Shown: positions 54,356 through 63,165 of the stretch, in pieces
How the letters are laid out: each line of letters starts with the position of its first letter
How positions within the stretch are numbered: the stretch's first letter is position 1
Source: Bradyrhizobium sp. CCBAU 53421
GTDB taxonomy: Bacteria; Pseudomonadota; Alphaproteobacteria; Rhizobiales; Xanthobacteraceae
Direction of reading: 5' to 3'
Assembly (NCBI RefSeq): GCF_015291625.1
Contig: NZ_CP030047.1
Coordinates: 4,526,001-4,590,000, forward strand
DNA: 64,000 nt
The notes under the pieces: model-generated
What the model was told of the DNA's origin: nothing
Databases searched by the model: none
Seen by the model: only the letters and a program-made list of their open reading frames with translations
Made by a program: the position numbers and the translations under genes

Positions 54356-55336
54356 ATGCAGCGGCGCGCATCATCGACCTTCATTGCGGCACTGACTGCC
54401 TTGCTGGTGGCGGCGCTGCCGGCGCGTGCTGCCGACTATCCGACGCGTCCGATCAAGCTCGTGGTGCCCTATGCCGCAGGCGGACCGACCGACGTGCTCG
54501 GCCGCCTCGTCGGCGAATATCTCGGGCGCGATCTCAAGCAGGTGGTCGTGGTCGAGAACAAGGCCGGCGCGCAGGGCGCGATCGGCGCCGAGGCGGTGGC
54601 GCGCTCCGATCCCGACGGCTACACGCTGTTCGTGACCGCGGCCTCGATCTTCGTGCTCAATCCGCTGCTCTACAAGAAGCTGCCTTACGATCCAGCCCGG
54701 GATTTCCGCCTGCTGTCCGTGATCACGGACGCGCCGATGATCATGGAGGTGCATCCGTCCGTGCCCGCGAAGACGATCGCGGAGTTCGTCGCCTACGCCA
54801 AGCAGAATCCCGGCAAGCTCAATTTTGGATCGGCCGGCACCGGCGGTACCGTTCATCTCGCCGGCGAGATGTTCAAGCAGATGGCCGGCGTCGAGATGAC
54901 CCATGTGCCGTACAAGGGCGCTGGACCCGCGCTGCAGGATTTGCTGTCCGGCAACATCCAGCTGATGTTCGACACGCTCGGCACCGCGCTGCCGCCGGTC
55001 AAGTCAGGCATGCTGCGCGCGCTCGCCGTCAGCTCCACCGAGCGCATCCCCGATTTGCCCGACCTGCCGACGATCGCCGAGAGCGGCTATCCCGATTATG
55101 CGGTCAGCGTCTGGTATGGTATTGCAGCGCCGTCGAAAGTGCCGGACGAGATCGCGGGCAAGATCAAGGCGAGCCTCGACCGGGCCTTGAACGACGAGGC
55201 GTTTCGCGCTTCGCTGGTCAGGATCGGTTTTCCGCCGCTGCGCGTAAAGAGCCAGGCCGAGATCGACAAATTCGTGGACACCGACCGCGCGCGGTGGGCG
55301 GGCGTGATCAAGGCGCTGAACATATCGCTGGACTGA
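54356..55336 (+). CDS. Tripartite tricarboxylate transporter substrate-binding protein (TctC/Bug)
   Basis: A 326-aa periplasmic binding protein of the Bug family. Signal peptide (STFIAALTALLVAALPARAA), then YPTRPIKLVVPYAAGGPTDV, NKAGAQGAIGAEAVA and LNFGSAGTGGTVHLAGEMFK. It binds a small carboxylate. No tctA/tctB genes are near, so it is an orphan binding protein, which is common in this group; its membrane partner would be encoded elsewhere. Confidence 0.9.
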   Translation: MQRRASSTFIAALTALLVAALPARAADYPTRPIKLVVPYAAGGPTDVLGRLVGEYLGRDLKQVVVVENKAGAQGAIGAEAVARSDPDGYTLFVTAASIFVLNPLLYKKLPYDPARDFRLLSVITDAPMIMEVHPSVPAKTIAEFVAYAKQNPGKLNFGSAGTGGTVHLAGEMFKQMAGVEMTHVPYKGAGPALQDLLSGNIQLMFDTLGTALPPVKSGMLRALAVSSTERIPDLPDLPTIAESGYPDYAVSVWYGIAAPSKVPDEIAGKIKASLDRALNDEAFRASLVRIGFPPLRVKSQAEIDKFVDTDRARWAGVIKALNISLD

Positions 55337-55339
55337 CAC

Positions 55340-55831
55340 ATGGTACGTGAAATGGAATTGCGCCAGGGCGAGGTCGCCGTCGACATGCCGACGGCGCGCG
55401 ACGCCGGGCTGGTCTTCATCGGCCGCATCCGCACGCCCTGGACCTCGCGGCTGGCGACGCCGCGGCAGGGGCGGCATGATGGGCCGGTGTGCCGGCTCGA
55501 GATCTTCGAGCCCTGGGTCGCCGCGATCAAGGGCGTCGATTTCTACTCGAACCTCGAGGTGCTGTACTGGCTGCACCAGTCGCGCCGCGACATCGTGCTG
55601 CAAAGCCCGAAGAACAACGGCAACACCCGCGGCACCTTCTCGCTGCGCTCGCCGGTGCGCCCGAACCCGATCGGCACCTCGATCGTCAAGCTGGTCGGCG
55701 TCGAAGGCAACGTCATCCTGGTGCGCGGCCTCGACTGCCTCGACGAGACGCCGCTGATCGACGTCAAGCCCGACCGCTGCGAGTTCACGCCATTGGCTGC
55801 GCCGCAGGCGGGGGATTTCGAGACGGAGTAG
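55340..55831 (+). CDS. TrmO-like tRNA methyltransferase (TsaA domain)
   Basis: A 163-aa protein with the TsaA/TrmO beta-barrel. The signature LRSPVRPNPIGTSIVKL is complete, and GVDFYSNLEVLYWLHQS precedes it. TrmO uses S-adenosylmethionine to methylate N6-threonylcarbamoyladenosine at position 37 of some tRNAs. It is separated from the binding protein by only 3 bases. The protein is short (about two-thirds of E. coli TrmO), which is the usual length for the single-domain form. Confidence 0.87.
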   Translation: MVREMELRQGEVAVDMPTARDAGLVFIGRIRTPWTSRLATPRQGRHDGPVCRLEIFEPWVAAIKGVDFYSNLEVLYWLHQSRRDIVLQSPKNNGNTRGTFSLRSPVRPNPIGTSIVKLVGVEGNVILVRGLDCLDETPLIDVKPDRCEFTPLAAPQAGDFETE

Positions 55832-55841
55832 GGTTTTCAGC

Positions 55842-55927
55842 CGTCATTGCGAGGAGCGGAGCGACGAAGCAATCCATCGCTCCACATGCACTGAAGCATG
55901 GATTGCTTCGCTTCGCTCGCAATGACG
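55842..55927. repeat. CGTCATTGCGAGGAGC...GCTCGCAATGACG palindromic repeat, copy 1
   Basis: Arms CGTCATTGCGAGGAGCGGAG and CTTCGCTCGCAATGACG, with inner arms GAAGCAATCCAT and ATGGATTGCTTC. It is repeated at 60854-60939 with few changes. Confidence 0.9.
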
Positions 55928-55938
55928 AGGAAAGGCCG

Positions 55939-56364
55939 CTACTTCAATGCCGCGATCAGTTTTGCCGCATGCGCTTCCAGCACCTTGCCGTCTTCCTTGC
56001 GGCTGGCGGGCGGCAGCAGCGCGACGCCGTCCTTGCGCGGCATCACGTGCATGTGGAGATGGAACACGACCTGGCCGCCGGCGGGCTCGTTGAACTGTTG
56101 CACGGTGATGCCGTCGGCCTCGAACGCCTTCATCGCAGCGGCGGCGATCTTGTGGGCGGCGCGCGCGACGTGCGCGTAGTCGTCCGGCGTGATGTCGAGG
56201 ATGTTGCGGGCAGGGGCCTTCGGAATGACCAGCGTATGCCCGGGCGAGCGCGGCATGATGTCGAGGAAGGCGAGCACGTGCTCGTTCTCATAGACCTTGT
56301 AGGACGGAAACTCGCCGCGCAGAATTTTTGCGAAGGGGTTGTTGTTGTCATAGGCGGCGGGCAT
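55939..56364 (-). CDS. HIT-family nucleotide hydrolase
   Basis: A 141-aa HIT-domain protein. The histidine triad is HLHMHVM (His-x-His-x-His). It hydrolyses nucleotide phosphoramidates or similar compounds (Hint-like); FAKILRGEFPSYKVYEN and PRSPGHTLVIPK are standard. Good alternative is none. The stop lies 12 bases from the preceding repeat. Confidence 0.93.
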   Translation of the reverse strand: MPAAYDNNNPFAKILRGEFPSYKVYENEHVLAFLDIMPRSPGHTLVIPKAPARNILDITPDDYAHVARAAHKIAAAAMKAFEADGITVQQFNEPAGGQVVFHLHMHVMPRKDGVALLPPASRKEDGKVLEAHAAKLIAALK

Positions 56365-56417
56365 GGGGGCGGCTCCCTGGATTTTGTAGGTTTAATGTCT
56401 GGGTCACGGTCCAAACG

Positions 56418-57668
<1,251 letters not shown>

Positions 57669-57694
57669 CGAGAGTGAAGACCGGTGCCTCTTCT

Positions 57695-57741
57695 GAGCAT
57701 GATCGTTCCGGAACAGCTGGCTCCACTTCCGGATCATGCTC
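57695..57741. repeat. GAGCATGATC...GATCATGCTC palindromic element
   Basis: Perfect ten-base arms at 57695-57704 and 57732-57741 around GTTCCGGAACAGC...CCACTTCCG. This element type is widespread between genes in Hyphomicrobiales. It sits just upstream of the acyltransferase start. Confidence 0.75.
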
Positions 57742-57823
57742 CGCATTCCGCCATCGCCGATGACGACCAACTCCCGACAACATCGTGCGTCGCAGCGACG
57801 AGTTCAAGACTGCCGGCGACATC

Positions 57824-58576
57824 TTAGGTTCCCGGCACAAACCCCTCGAAAATCATCTGGTCGGCGAAGCGCGCGGCGCGCGCGCGCTGTTCCACTGTCC
57901 GCACGGTCCAGGCCAGCAACGGGCAGCCGAATATGTTGCGGGCGATCCAGGGCGCTGGCGCCGGCAGCTGGTTGACCCAGAAGGCGACGAAATGCGGCTC
58001 GGTCTTGAAGCCGTGGCGCAGGTACAGCATGCCGTCGCGCTGGGCCGGCGTCAGCTTGGTCCAGGAACTGTCGTCATAGGTGCGCTGGGCGGTGATGCCG
58101 CGCGGCAGGCTCGGCATGATCTCGCGCAGTGCCAGCACCTGGTCGGGATCGAACGACATGCCGACAACAGGGCCGGAATAGGACGCCAGCACCTCGGACA
58201 TCCGCCGAACCAGCTTGCGGTCGCCGTCGAAATGGCTCTTCACCTCGACCACCAGCGGTACGCGGCCGGCGACCAGCGCGCAGAGGTCACCGAGCGTCAT
58301 CATCTGCTCGGAGGTGCTCTTGAACTTCACCGCCTTCAGCTCGGCCGCGGTCTTGGTCGAGAGCAGGCCCGAGCCTTCGGTGAGGCGGCCGAGCGCATCG
58401 TCGTGATGCACCATCGCCTCGCCGTCGGCGGTGAGCTGGATGTCGCACTCGATGGCGAAATTGCCCGCGACCGCGGCGCTGGCCGCGGCCGGCATGTTCT
58501 CGATGATGCCGCGTGCGGCATCGTGCAGGCCGCGATGGGCGACCGGCCGCTTCGTCAGCCAATCAGGCGCGCGCAT
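57824..58576 (-). CDS. Glycerophosphodiester phosphodiesterase family protein
   Basis: A 250-aa GDPD: PVAHRGLHDAARGIIENMPA holds the catalytic His, and IECDIQLTADGEAMVHHDDALGR the metal ligands Glu/Asp and second His. It hydrolyses glycerophosphodiesters to glycerol 3-phosphate and an alcohol. No signal peptide, so cytoplasmic. It lies four bases after the RidA gene stop, in the same direction, so the two are probably co-transcribed. Confidence 0.9.
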   Translation of the reverse strand: MRAPDWLTKRPVAHRGLHDAARGIIENMPAAASAAVAGNFAIECDIQLTADGEAMVHHDDALGRLTEGSGLLSTKTAAELKAVKFKSTSEQMMTLGDLCALVAGRVPLVVEVKSHFDGDRKLVRRMSEVLASYSGPVVGMSFDPDQVLALREIMPSLPRGITAQRTYDDSSWTKLTPAQRDGMLYLRHGFKTEPHFVAFWVNQLPAPAPWIARNIFGCPLLAWTVRTVEQRARAARFADQMIFEGFVPGT

Positions 58577-58579
58577 CGA

Positions 58580-59047
58580 TCAGGCGACTTCGAACACGCC
58601 TTCGACCTCGACGGCGGCATCGGCGGGCAGCGAGGCGACGCCGACGGTGGTGCGGGCATGGCGGCCCTTGTCGCCGAAGGCTGCGACCATCAGGTCGGAG
58701 GCGCCGTTCAGCACCTTCGGTCCGTCGAAGAAGTCGGGGGCCGAGTTGATGAAGCCGCCCAGACGCACCACGCGCACAACCTTGTCGAGATCGCCGAGGG
58801 CTGCCTTGACCTGGGCCAGGAGGTTGATCGCGCAGCCCTGCGCCGCGGCGACACCTTGCTCGAGCGTGACGCCGGCCCCGAGCTTGCCCTTGGCGATCAG
58901 CTTGCCTTCGGCGTTGAAACAGACCTGGCCCGAGATGAACAGCAGGTTTCCGCTGCGGACGAAGGGGACGTAGTTCGCGACCGGGGAGGTCGGCTCGGGA
59001 AGTGTGATGCCCTGTGACGCCAGTTTCTGTTCGACGGTACCCGCCAT
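58580..59047 (-). CDS. RidA-family protein (long form)
   Basis: A 155-aa protein of the RidA/YjgF superfamily: YVPFVRSGNLLFISGQVCFNAEG, KAALGDLDKVVRVVRLGGFIN, ARTTVGVASLPADAAVEVEG. Close to the YjgF-like group of about 150 residues. RidA enzymes deaminate reactive enamines/imines. The Arg of the active site is expected at ARTTVGV, which is present. Start 59047 gives the family length. A second, different RidA gene is at 60439. Confidence 0.9.
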   Translation of the reverse strand: MAGTVEQKLASQGITLPEPTSPVANYVPFVRSGNLLFISGQVCFNAEGKLIAKGKLGAGVTLEQGVAAAQGCAINLLAQVKAALGDLDKVVRVVRLGGFINSAPDFFDGPKVLNGASDLMVAAFGDKGRHARTTVGVASLPADAAVEVEGVFEVA

Positions 59048-59313
59048 CTTTTTTGTCCCCAAGTTGGATTGCACGAAGCCTGAAACGCGGTCAGGGCCAG
59101 ATTTGTTTCGATTGTTTCGCGCATCGTGCCGCCGGTTGCAAGCGACAGGAAGGTGCCGGCTGCGCGGCCAAGACATTGCGGAATCGCACGGAAAACTGCC
59201 GAAAACGACGGAATTTTCGCTGCATATATTGCGATTTTGTCAGACTTGCCCCAGTTGCGGCGCAATACCACCGTCACTATTGTGGGGAATCCCTGCCTCC
59301 CTGAGGACAACAC

Positions 59314-60180
59314 ATGACCCTGCCGTTTCGGAATCCGTCGCGTGCCCTGGTGCTTACGATCGCCGTCGCCGCAGGATCCGGTCTGGTTCAAGGGTCGGCC
59401 GCTGCCGCGGCTAGCGGGCCGTTTCTGGCGCATCAGGCGTTGTATGATCTCAGCCTCGTGAAGTCGCGCGGCTCCAACTCGGTCAGCGATGCACGCGGGC
59501 GCATCCTCTACAATTTCTCCGGCAGCTCCTGCGAAGGCTATACCTCCGAATTCCGCCAGGTGTCCGAGCTCGACAGCGGCGAGGGCAAGGTGACGCTATC
59601 CGATCTGCGCTCTACGTCCTGGGAGGACGCGTCGGGCAAGAGCTATCGCTTCAAGATCGACACAAGGATGAACGACAGTGACTCGTCGCCGGTCGACGGC
59701 ATCGCCGAGCGCGTCGGCGATCATATCACCGTGAAGCTGACCCAGCCGGTGAAGAAGACGTTCAACCTCGACGGCAAGATCGTGTTCCCGACCGAGCAGA
59801 TCCAGCACATCATCGCCGCCGCCCGCGACGGCAAATCGGTGCTCGAGCAGACCGTCTATGACGGCTCCGACAATGGCGAGAAGGTCTACAACACGCTGAC
59901 CGTGATCGGCCGGCCGATCACGGGCGACCGCGCGCCGTCATCGCCCGATCCGTCGACGGCAAGCGATGCGATGAAGACCATGACGCGCTGGCCGGTGACG
60001 GTGAGCTATTACGACAGCGACGCCCGCGCCAAGGACGGCGAGCAGACGCCGGTCTACGCGATGTCGTTCGAGCTCTACGAGAACGGCGTCTCCCGCGCGC
60101 TGGTACTCGACTACAACGATTTCGTGATCTCGGGCGCGCTGGACAAGTTCAACGTCAGGGATTCCAAGCCCTGCAAATGA
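59314..60180 (+). CDS. eipB: EipB-like envelope integrity protein
   Basis: A 288-aa periplasmic protein, related to Brucella EipB (DUF1849): signal peptide, LAHQALYDLSLVKSRGSNSV, SGSSCEGYTSEFRQ with one Cys, and a C-terminal KPCK with the second, which in EipB form a disulfide. The barrel-like domain is complete. EipB supports cell-envelope stability in Brucella. GAGGACAAC precedes the ATG. The 266-base region upstream holds AT-rich stretches (59200-59240) that could be its promoter. Confidence 0.88.
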   Translation: MTLPFRNPSRALVLTIAVAAGSGLVQGSAAAAASGPFLAHQALYDLSLVKSRGSNSVSDARGRILYNFSGSSCEGYTSEFRQVSELDSGEGKVTLSDLRSTSWEDASGKSYRFKIDTRMNDSDSSPVDGIAERVGDHITVKLTQPVKKTFNLDGKIVFPTEQIQHIIAAARDGKSVLEQTVYDGSDNGEKVYNTLTVIGRPITGDRAPSSPDPSTASDAMKTMTRWPVTVSYYDSDARAKDGEQTPVYAMSFELYENGVSRALVLDYNDFVISGALDKFNVRDSKPCK

Positions 60181-60205
60181 GGGGCTGGCCGTCGCCACGC
60201 CCTCG

Positions 60206-60349
60206 GTGTCGTCCCGGCCTGGTGCGCAAATTGCGCACGGGGGCCGAGACCCAACCACCGAAGCTGATGATTGCGCGACGCTGGGGCCACAGCTTTCTTC
60301 AACAACTCAACCCTGTGGTAATGGTCCCGGCCTTCGCCGGGACGACGGC
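60206..60349. repeat. GTGTCGTCCCGGCC...GGGACGACGGC repeat with central palindrome
   Basis: Outer arms GTCGTCCCGGCC and GGCCTTCGCCGGGACGAC. Within the left part is a perfect 17-base palindrome GTGCGCAA-A-TTGCGCAC at 60222-60238. It occupies most of the 258-base gap between eipB and the RidA gene. Confidence 0.75.
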
Positions 60350-60438
60350 GGAGTCTTAAGCACCCCGCGAGACCACTCTGGCCGGAACCATCCGACGCGA
60401 GTACGCTTCCCGAAACACGCGTGTCAGGGAGGCACATC

Positions 60439-60840
60439 ATGAGCAAATCAGACCATCTTCGCCCCAGCGGCCTGCATCACAATCCGGCTTACTCCCACGT
60501 CGTCGTCGCATCGGGCGCGCGCACGATCTACATTTCGGGGCAGGTTTCCACCGACGAGGAGGGCCGGGTGGTCGGCGCCGGCGATCTCGCTGCGCAGACG
60601 ACGCAGGTGATGCAGAACCTCGGCATGGCGCTGAAGGCCGCCGGGGCGAGCTATTCCAACATCGTCAAGATCACGACCTTCGTCGTCGGCTACCGACCGG
60701 AGCTGCGCCCGATCATCGGCAAGGCGCGCTCGGCCTTCTTCGAGGGCATGGAGCCGCCGGCCTCGACGCTGGTCGGCGTCACCGCGCTCGCGGCCCCGGA
60801 ATGGCTGATCGAGATCGAGGCGGTGGCGGTCGCGGATTGA
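60439..60840 (+). CDS. RidA-family protein (short form)
   Basis: A 133-aa RidA/YjgF-family protein: HNPAYSHVVVASGARTIYISGQVS, IVKITTFVVGYRPELRPIIG, PPASTLVGVTALAAPEWLIEIEAVAVA. At the place where canonical RidA has the imine-binding Arg (RxxV near the strand before the C-terminus) this protein has PPASTLVGV, so its activity may differ. Start 60439 is supported by GGAGG. Confidence 0.88.
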   Translation: MSKSDHLRPSGLHHNPAYSHVVVASGARTIYISGQVSTDEEGRVVGAGDLAAQTTQVMQNLGMALKAAGASYSNIVKITTFVVGYRPELRPIIGKARSAFFEGMEPPASTLVGVTALAAPEWLIEIEAVAVAD

Positions 60841-60853
60841 GGACCGTGCTTCC

Positions 60854-60939
60854 CGTCATTGCGAGGAGCGAAGCGACGAAGCAATCCATCATTCCGCATA
60901 CGCTGAAGCATGGATTGCTTCGCTGCGCTCGCAATGACG
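60854..60939. repeat. CGTCATTGCGAGGAGC...GCTCGCAATGACG palindromic repeat, copy 2
   Basis: Nearly identical to 55842-55927: same outer arms, same GAAGCAATCCAT/ATGGATTGCTTC inner arms. It lies between the short RidA gene and the end of dinB, tail to tail. Confidence 0.9.
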
Positions 60940-60961
60940 GAGTCTGAGGCACCGTCCCGAA

Positions 60962-62278
60962 CTACTCCTCCGCGTTCTTCTGCGGCCCCTCATAGGCAAT
61001 GCCCCGGATCACGGCGGCATTGCCGAACTTCTTGCGCAGATTGTCCATCGCGCGTTCGGCGTGGGCCGAGCGGCGGTCGAGCATGTCGGAATCATTGGCC
61101 TGCGCGCCCGGCCGCAGCGCGCTGACGCCGGCGCCCATCAGGCGGAAGGCGGTGCCGTCGATCTCCTTGGCCAGCATCTCGCGCGTCACCGCAAAGATCT
61201 TGGCGGCCAATTGGGTCGGCGTCTGGATCGATTGCGAACGGGTGCGCTGGCGGAAATCAGCGGTCTTCAGCTTCAGCGTGATGGTGCAGCCCGAGAGGTC
61301 GCTGCTCTTCAGCCGCGCCGAGGTCTTCTCCGACAGTTTCCACAGCAGCTTTTCCAGGATTGCAAAATCGCGGATGTCGGTCTCGAAGGTGGTCTCGCTC
61401 GAGATCGTCTTGGCGCCGCGATCGGGCACCACGCTGCGGTCGTCGATGCCGCGCGCCAGCCGCCACAGCCTGCGGCCTTCGCTGGCGAACTGCTTCATCA
61501 ATTCGTTCTCGTCGGCGCGCTGCAAATCGGCGATGATGCGGAAGCCGCGCTGCACCAGCTTCTCCTGCGTCGCAGGGCCGACGCCATAGATGAAGCCGAC
61601 CGGTTTGCTCGCAAGCATCTCGCGGGCCTCGTCCTGGTCGAGTGCGGCGAAGCCTCTCGGCTTGTCGAGGTCGGAGGCGATCTTGGCGAGGAACTTGTTG
61701 CAGGACAGCCCGACCGACACCGTGATGCCGATGTCGCGTTCGACGTCGCGGGCGAATTTGGCGAGCACCTTGGCCGGGATCATGCCGTGGACGCGCTGCG
61801 TGCCGGCGAGATCGAGGAAGGCCTCGTCGATCGATAGCGGCTCGACCAGCGGCGTCAGCGCCTGCATCGCCTGGCGCACCTCGCGTCCGACCCGGACATA
61901 TTTCGCCATGTCGGGCGGGATCACGGTGGCGTCGGGGCAGAGTTCCAGTGCCTTGAACATCGGCATCGCCGAGCGGACGCCGTAGGTGCGGGCGATGTAG
62001 CAGGCCGCCGACACCACGCCGCGCTTGCCGCCGCCGATGATGACAGGGCGGTCGGCGATCTCAGGGTTGTCGCGCTTCTCGACGGTGGCATAGAACGCGT
62101 CGCAGTCGATATGCGCCAGCGAAAGCGCGGGCAGGGCGCGGTGACGCACCAGGCGCGGCGACCCGCAATGGCTGCAGCGCTTCACCTTGATGTCGAGGTC
62201 GCCGAGGCAGTCCCGGCAGAAACTGAGGGGGCCGTCGGGCGCTGGCGCTGCCGTCGTCACGGCACGTCGCGCTCCCAT
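60962..62278 (-). CDS. dinB: DNA polymerase IV
   Basis: A 438-aa Y-family translesion polymerase. Palm motifs are HIDCDAFYATVEKRD and PLSIDEAFLDL with the three metal-binding acids, plus GVVSAACYIARTYGVRSAMP and a little-finger domain. The N-terminus carries about 45 extra residues with two CxxC pairs (FCRDCLGDLD and RCSHCGSPR), a zinc-ribbon-like module, found in rhizobial DinB proteins. Damage-inducible in other bacteria; no LexA box search was possible here. The first 22 bases overlap the 3' end of the DUF3572 gene. Confidence 0.93.
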   Translation of the reverse strand: MGARRAVTTAAPAPDGPLSFCRDCLGDLDIKVKRCSHCGSPRLVRHRALPALSLAHIDCDAFYATVEKRDNPEIADRPVIIGGGKRGVVSAACYIARTYGVRSAMPMFKALELCPDATVIPPDMAKYVRVGREVRQAMQALTPLVEPLSIDEAFLDLAGTQRVHGMIPAKVLAKFARDVERDIGITVSVGLSCNKFLAKIASDLDKPRGFAALDQDEAREMLASKPVGFIYGVGPATQEKLVQRGFRIIADLQRADENELMKQFASEGRRLWRLARGIDDRSVVPDRGAKTISSETTFETDIRDFAILEKLLWKLSEKTSARLKSSDLSGCTITLKLKTADFRQRTRSQSIQTPTQLAAKIFAVTREMLAKEIDGTAFRLMGAGVSALRPGAQANDSDMLDRRSAHAERAMDNLRKKFGNAAVIRGIAYEGPQKNAEE

Positions 62279-62556
62279 TTCGGGTCGCCCAGCACCTGAT
62301 GGGCGGCGGCGATGTTGGTCGGGTGCAGCTCCGAGGCCGCGGCGAACGCCTTCACGGTGGCAACGTCGCGCATCACGAAATCGAGCACGCTCGCGAGAAA
62401 TTGAGGATTGGACGCCGCGTTCCGCAGCGTCTCCGGACCGATTCCGGTTTCGGCCAGGAACAAGCCCAGCCGCTCGGGATCGCCGGCAATGAAGCCGAGC
62501 GCCTGAATTGCAACGATTTCAGCAACTTCCCGGGGGTTGTGAACAGGCTTTTTCAA
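62257..62556 (-). CDS. DUF3572 family protein
   Basis: A 99-aa protein: NPREVAEIVAIQALGFIAGD, ERLGLFLAETGIGPETLRNA, TVKAFAAASELHPTNIAAAHQ. Family DUF3572, function unknown. Starts considered: TTG at 62556, which gives the usual family length and the KKPVHNPRE N-terminus, and an ATG at 62634, which adds 26 residues of unusual composition. I prefer the shorter form. It runs into dinB with a 22-base overlap, so translation is probably coupled. Confidence 0.75.
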   Translation of the reverse strand: MKKPVHNPREVAEIVAIQALGFIAGDPERLGLFLAETGIGPETLRNAASNPQFLASVLDFVMRDVATVKAFAAASELHPTNIAAAHQVLGDPKWERDVP

Positions 62557-62784
62557 CGCGCCGGTTTGCCTTTCCGTTAACTTATGGTCTCTATTGAGAG
62601 GCCCATCATGCCCGAGTCTTCCGCGTGTGTTCAAGCAACGGAAACCACGCTGCGGAAGTTGGACTACGGGTTAACGGGTTAGAGCGATTCTGGCGCTAGT
62701 TTGAATTCACATTTTCGACGCGTCCCGAGCGCGGCGCGTGAGGTGCCGCAGCAGGGCCCGTCTCCTGGGTTAGGGAGGGACGGG

Positions 62785-63150
62785 ATGGCCAAAACCGTCC
62801 TGATCGTGGAGGACAACGAGCTCAACATGAAGCTCTTTCGCGATCTGTTGGAAGCGCATGGCTATCAGACTTCGGGCACCAGCAATGGCTTCGAAGCCCT
62901 CGATCTTGTGCGCAAGCTGCGCCCCGACCTCATCCTGATGGATATTCAACTGCCCCAGGTTTCCGGCCTCGAGGTCACGCGCTGGATCAAGGACGATCCC
63001 GATCTGCGCATGATTCCGGTGGTCGCGGTCACCGCCTTCGCCATGAAGGGCGACGAAGAACGTATCCGCGAGGGCGGTTGCGAAGCCTATTTGTCGAAGC
63101 CGATCTCGGTCGGCAAATTTATTGAGACTGTCCGACGCTTCATCGGATAG
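62785..63150 (+). CDS. divK: DivK, single-domain response regulator of the cell cycle
   Basis: A 121-aa receiver-only protein. Phospho-acceptor Asp53 (LILMDIQLP), Asp10 in [10 protein letters not shown], Lys in YLSKPISVG. DivK is phosphorylated by DivJ/PleC and, through DivL/CckA, restrains CtrA. GGGAGG precedes the ATG at 62785. TTAAC at 62671-62675, followed by GGGTTAG, resembles a CtrA half-site. Neighbouring pleD, 15 bases downstream, confirms the identity. Confidence 0.93.
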   Translation: MAKTVLIVEDNELNMKLFRDLLEAHGYQTSGTSNGFEALDLVRKLRPDLILMDIQLPQVSGLEVTRWIKDDPDLRMIPVVAVTAFAMKGDEERIREGGCEAYLSKPISVGKFIETVRRFIG

Positions 63151-63165
63151 GGGAGTTGTGGTGCA

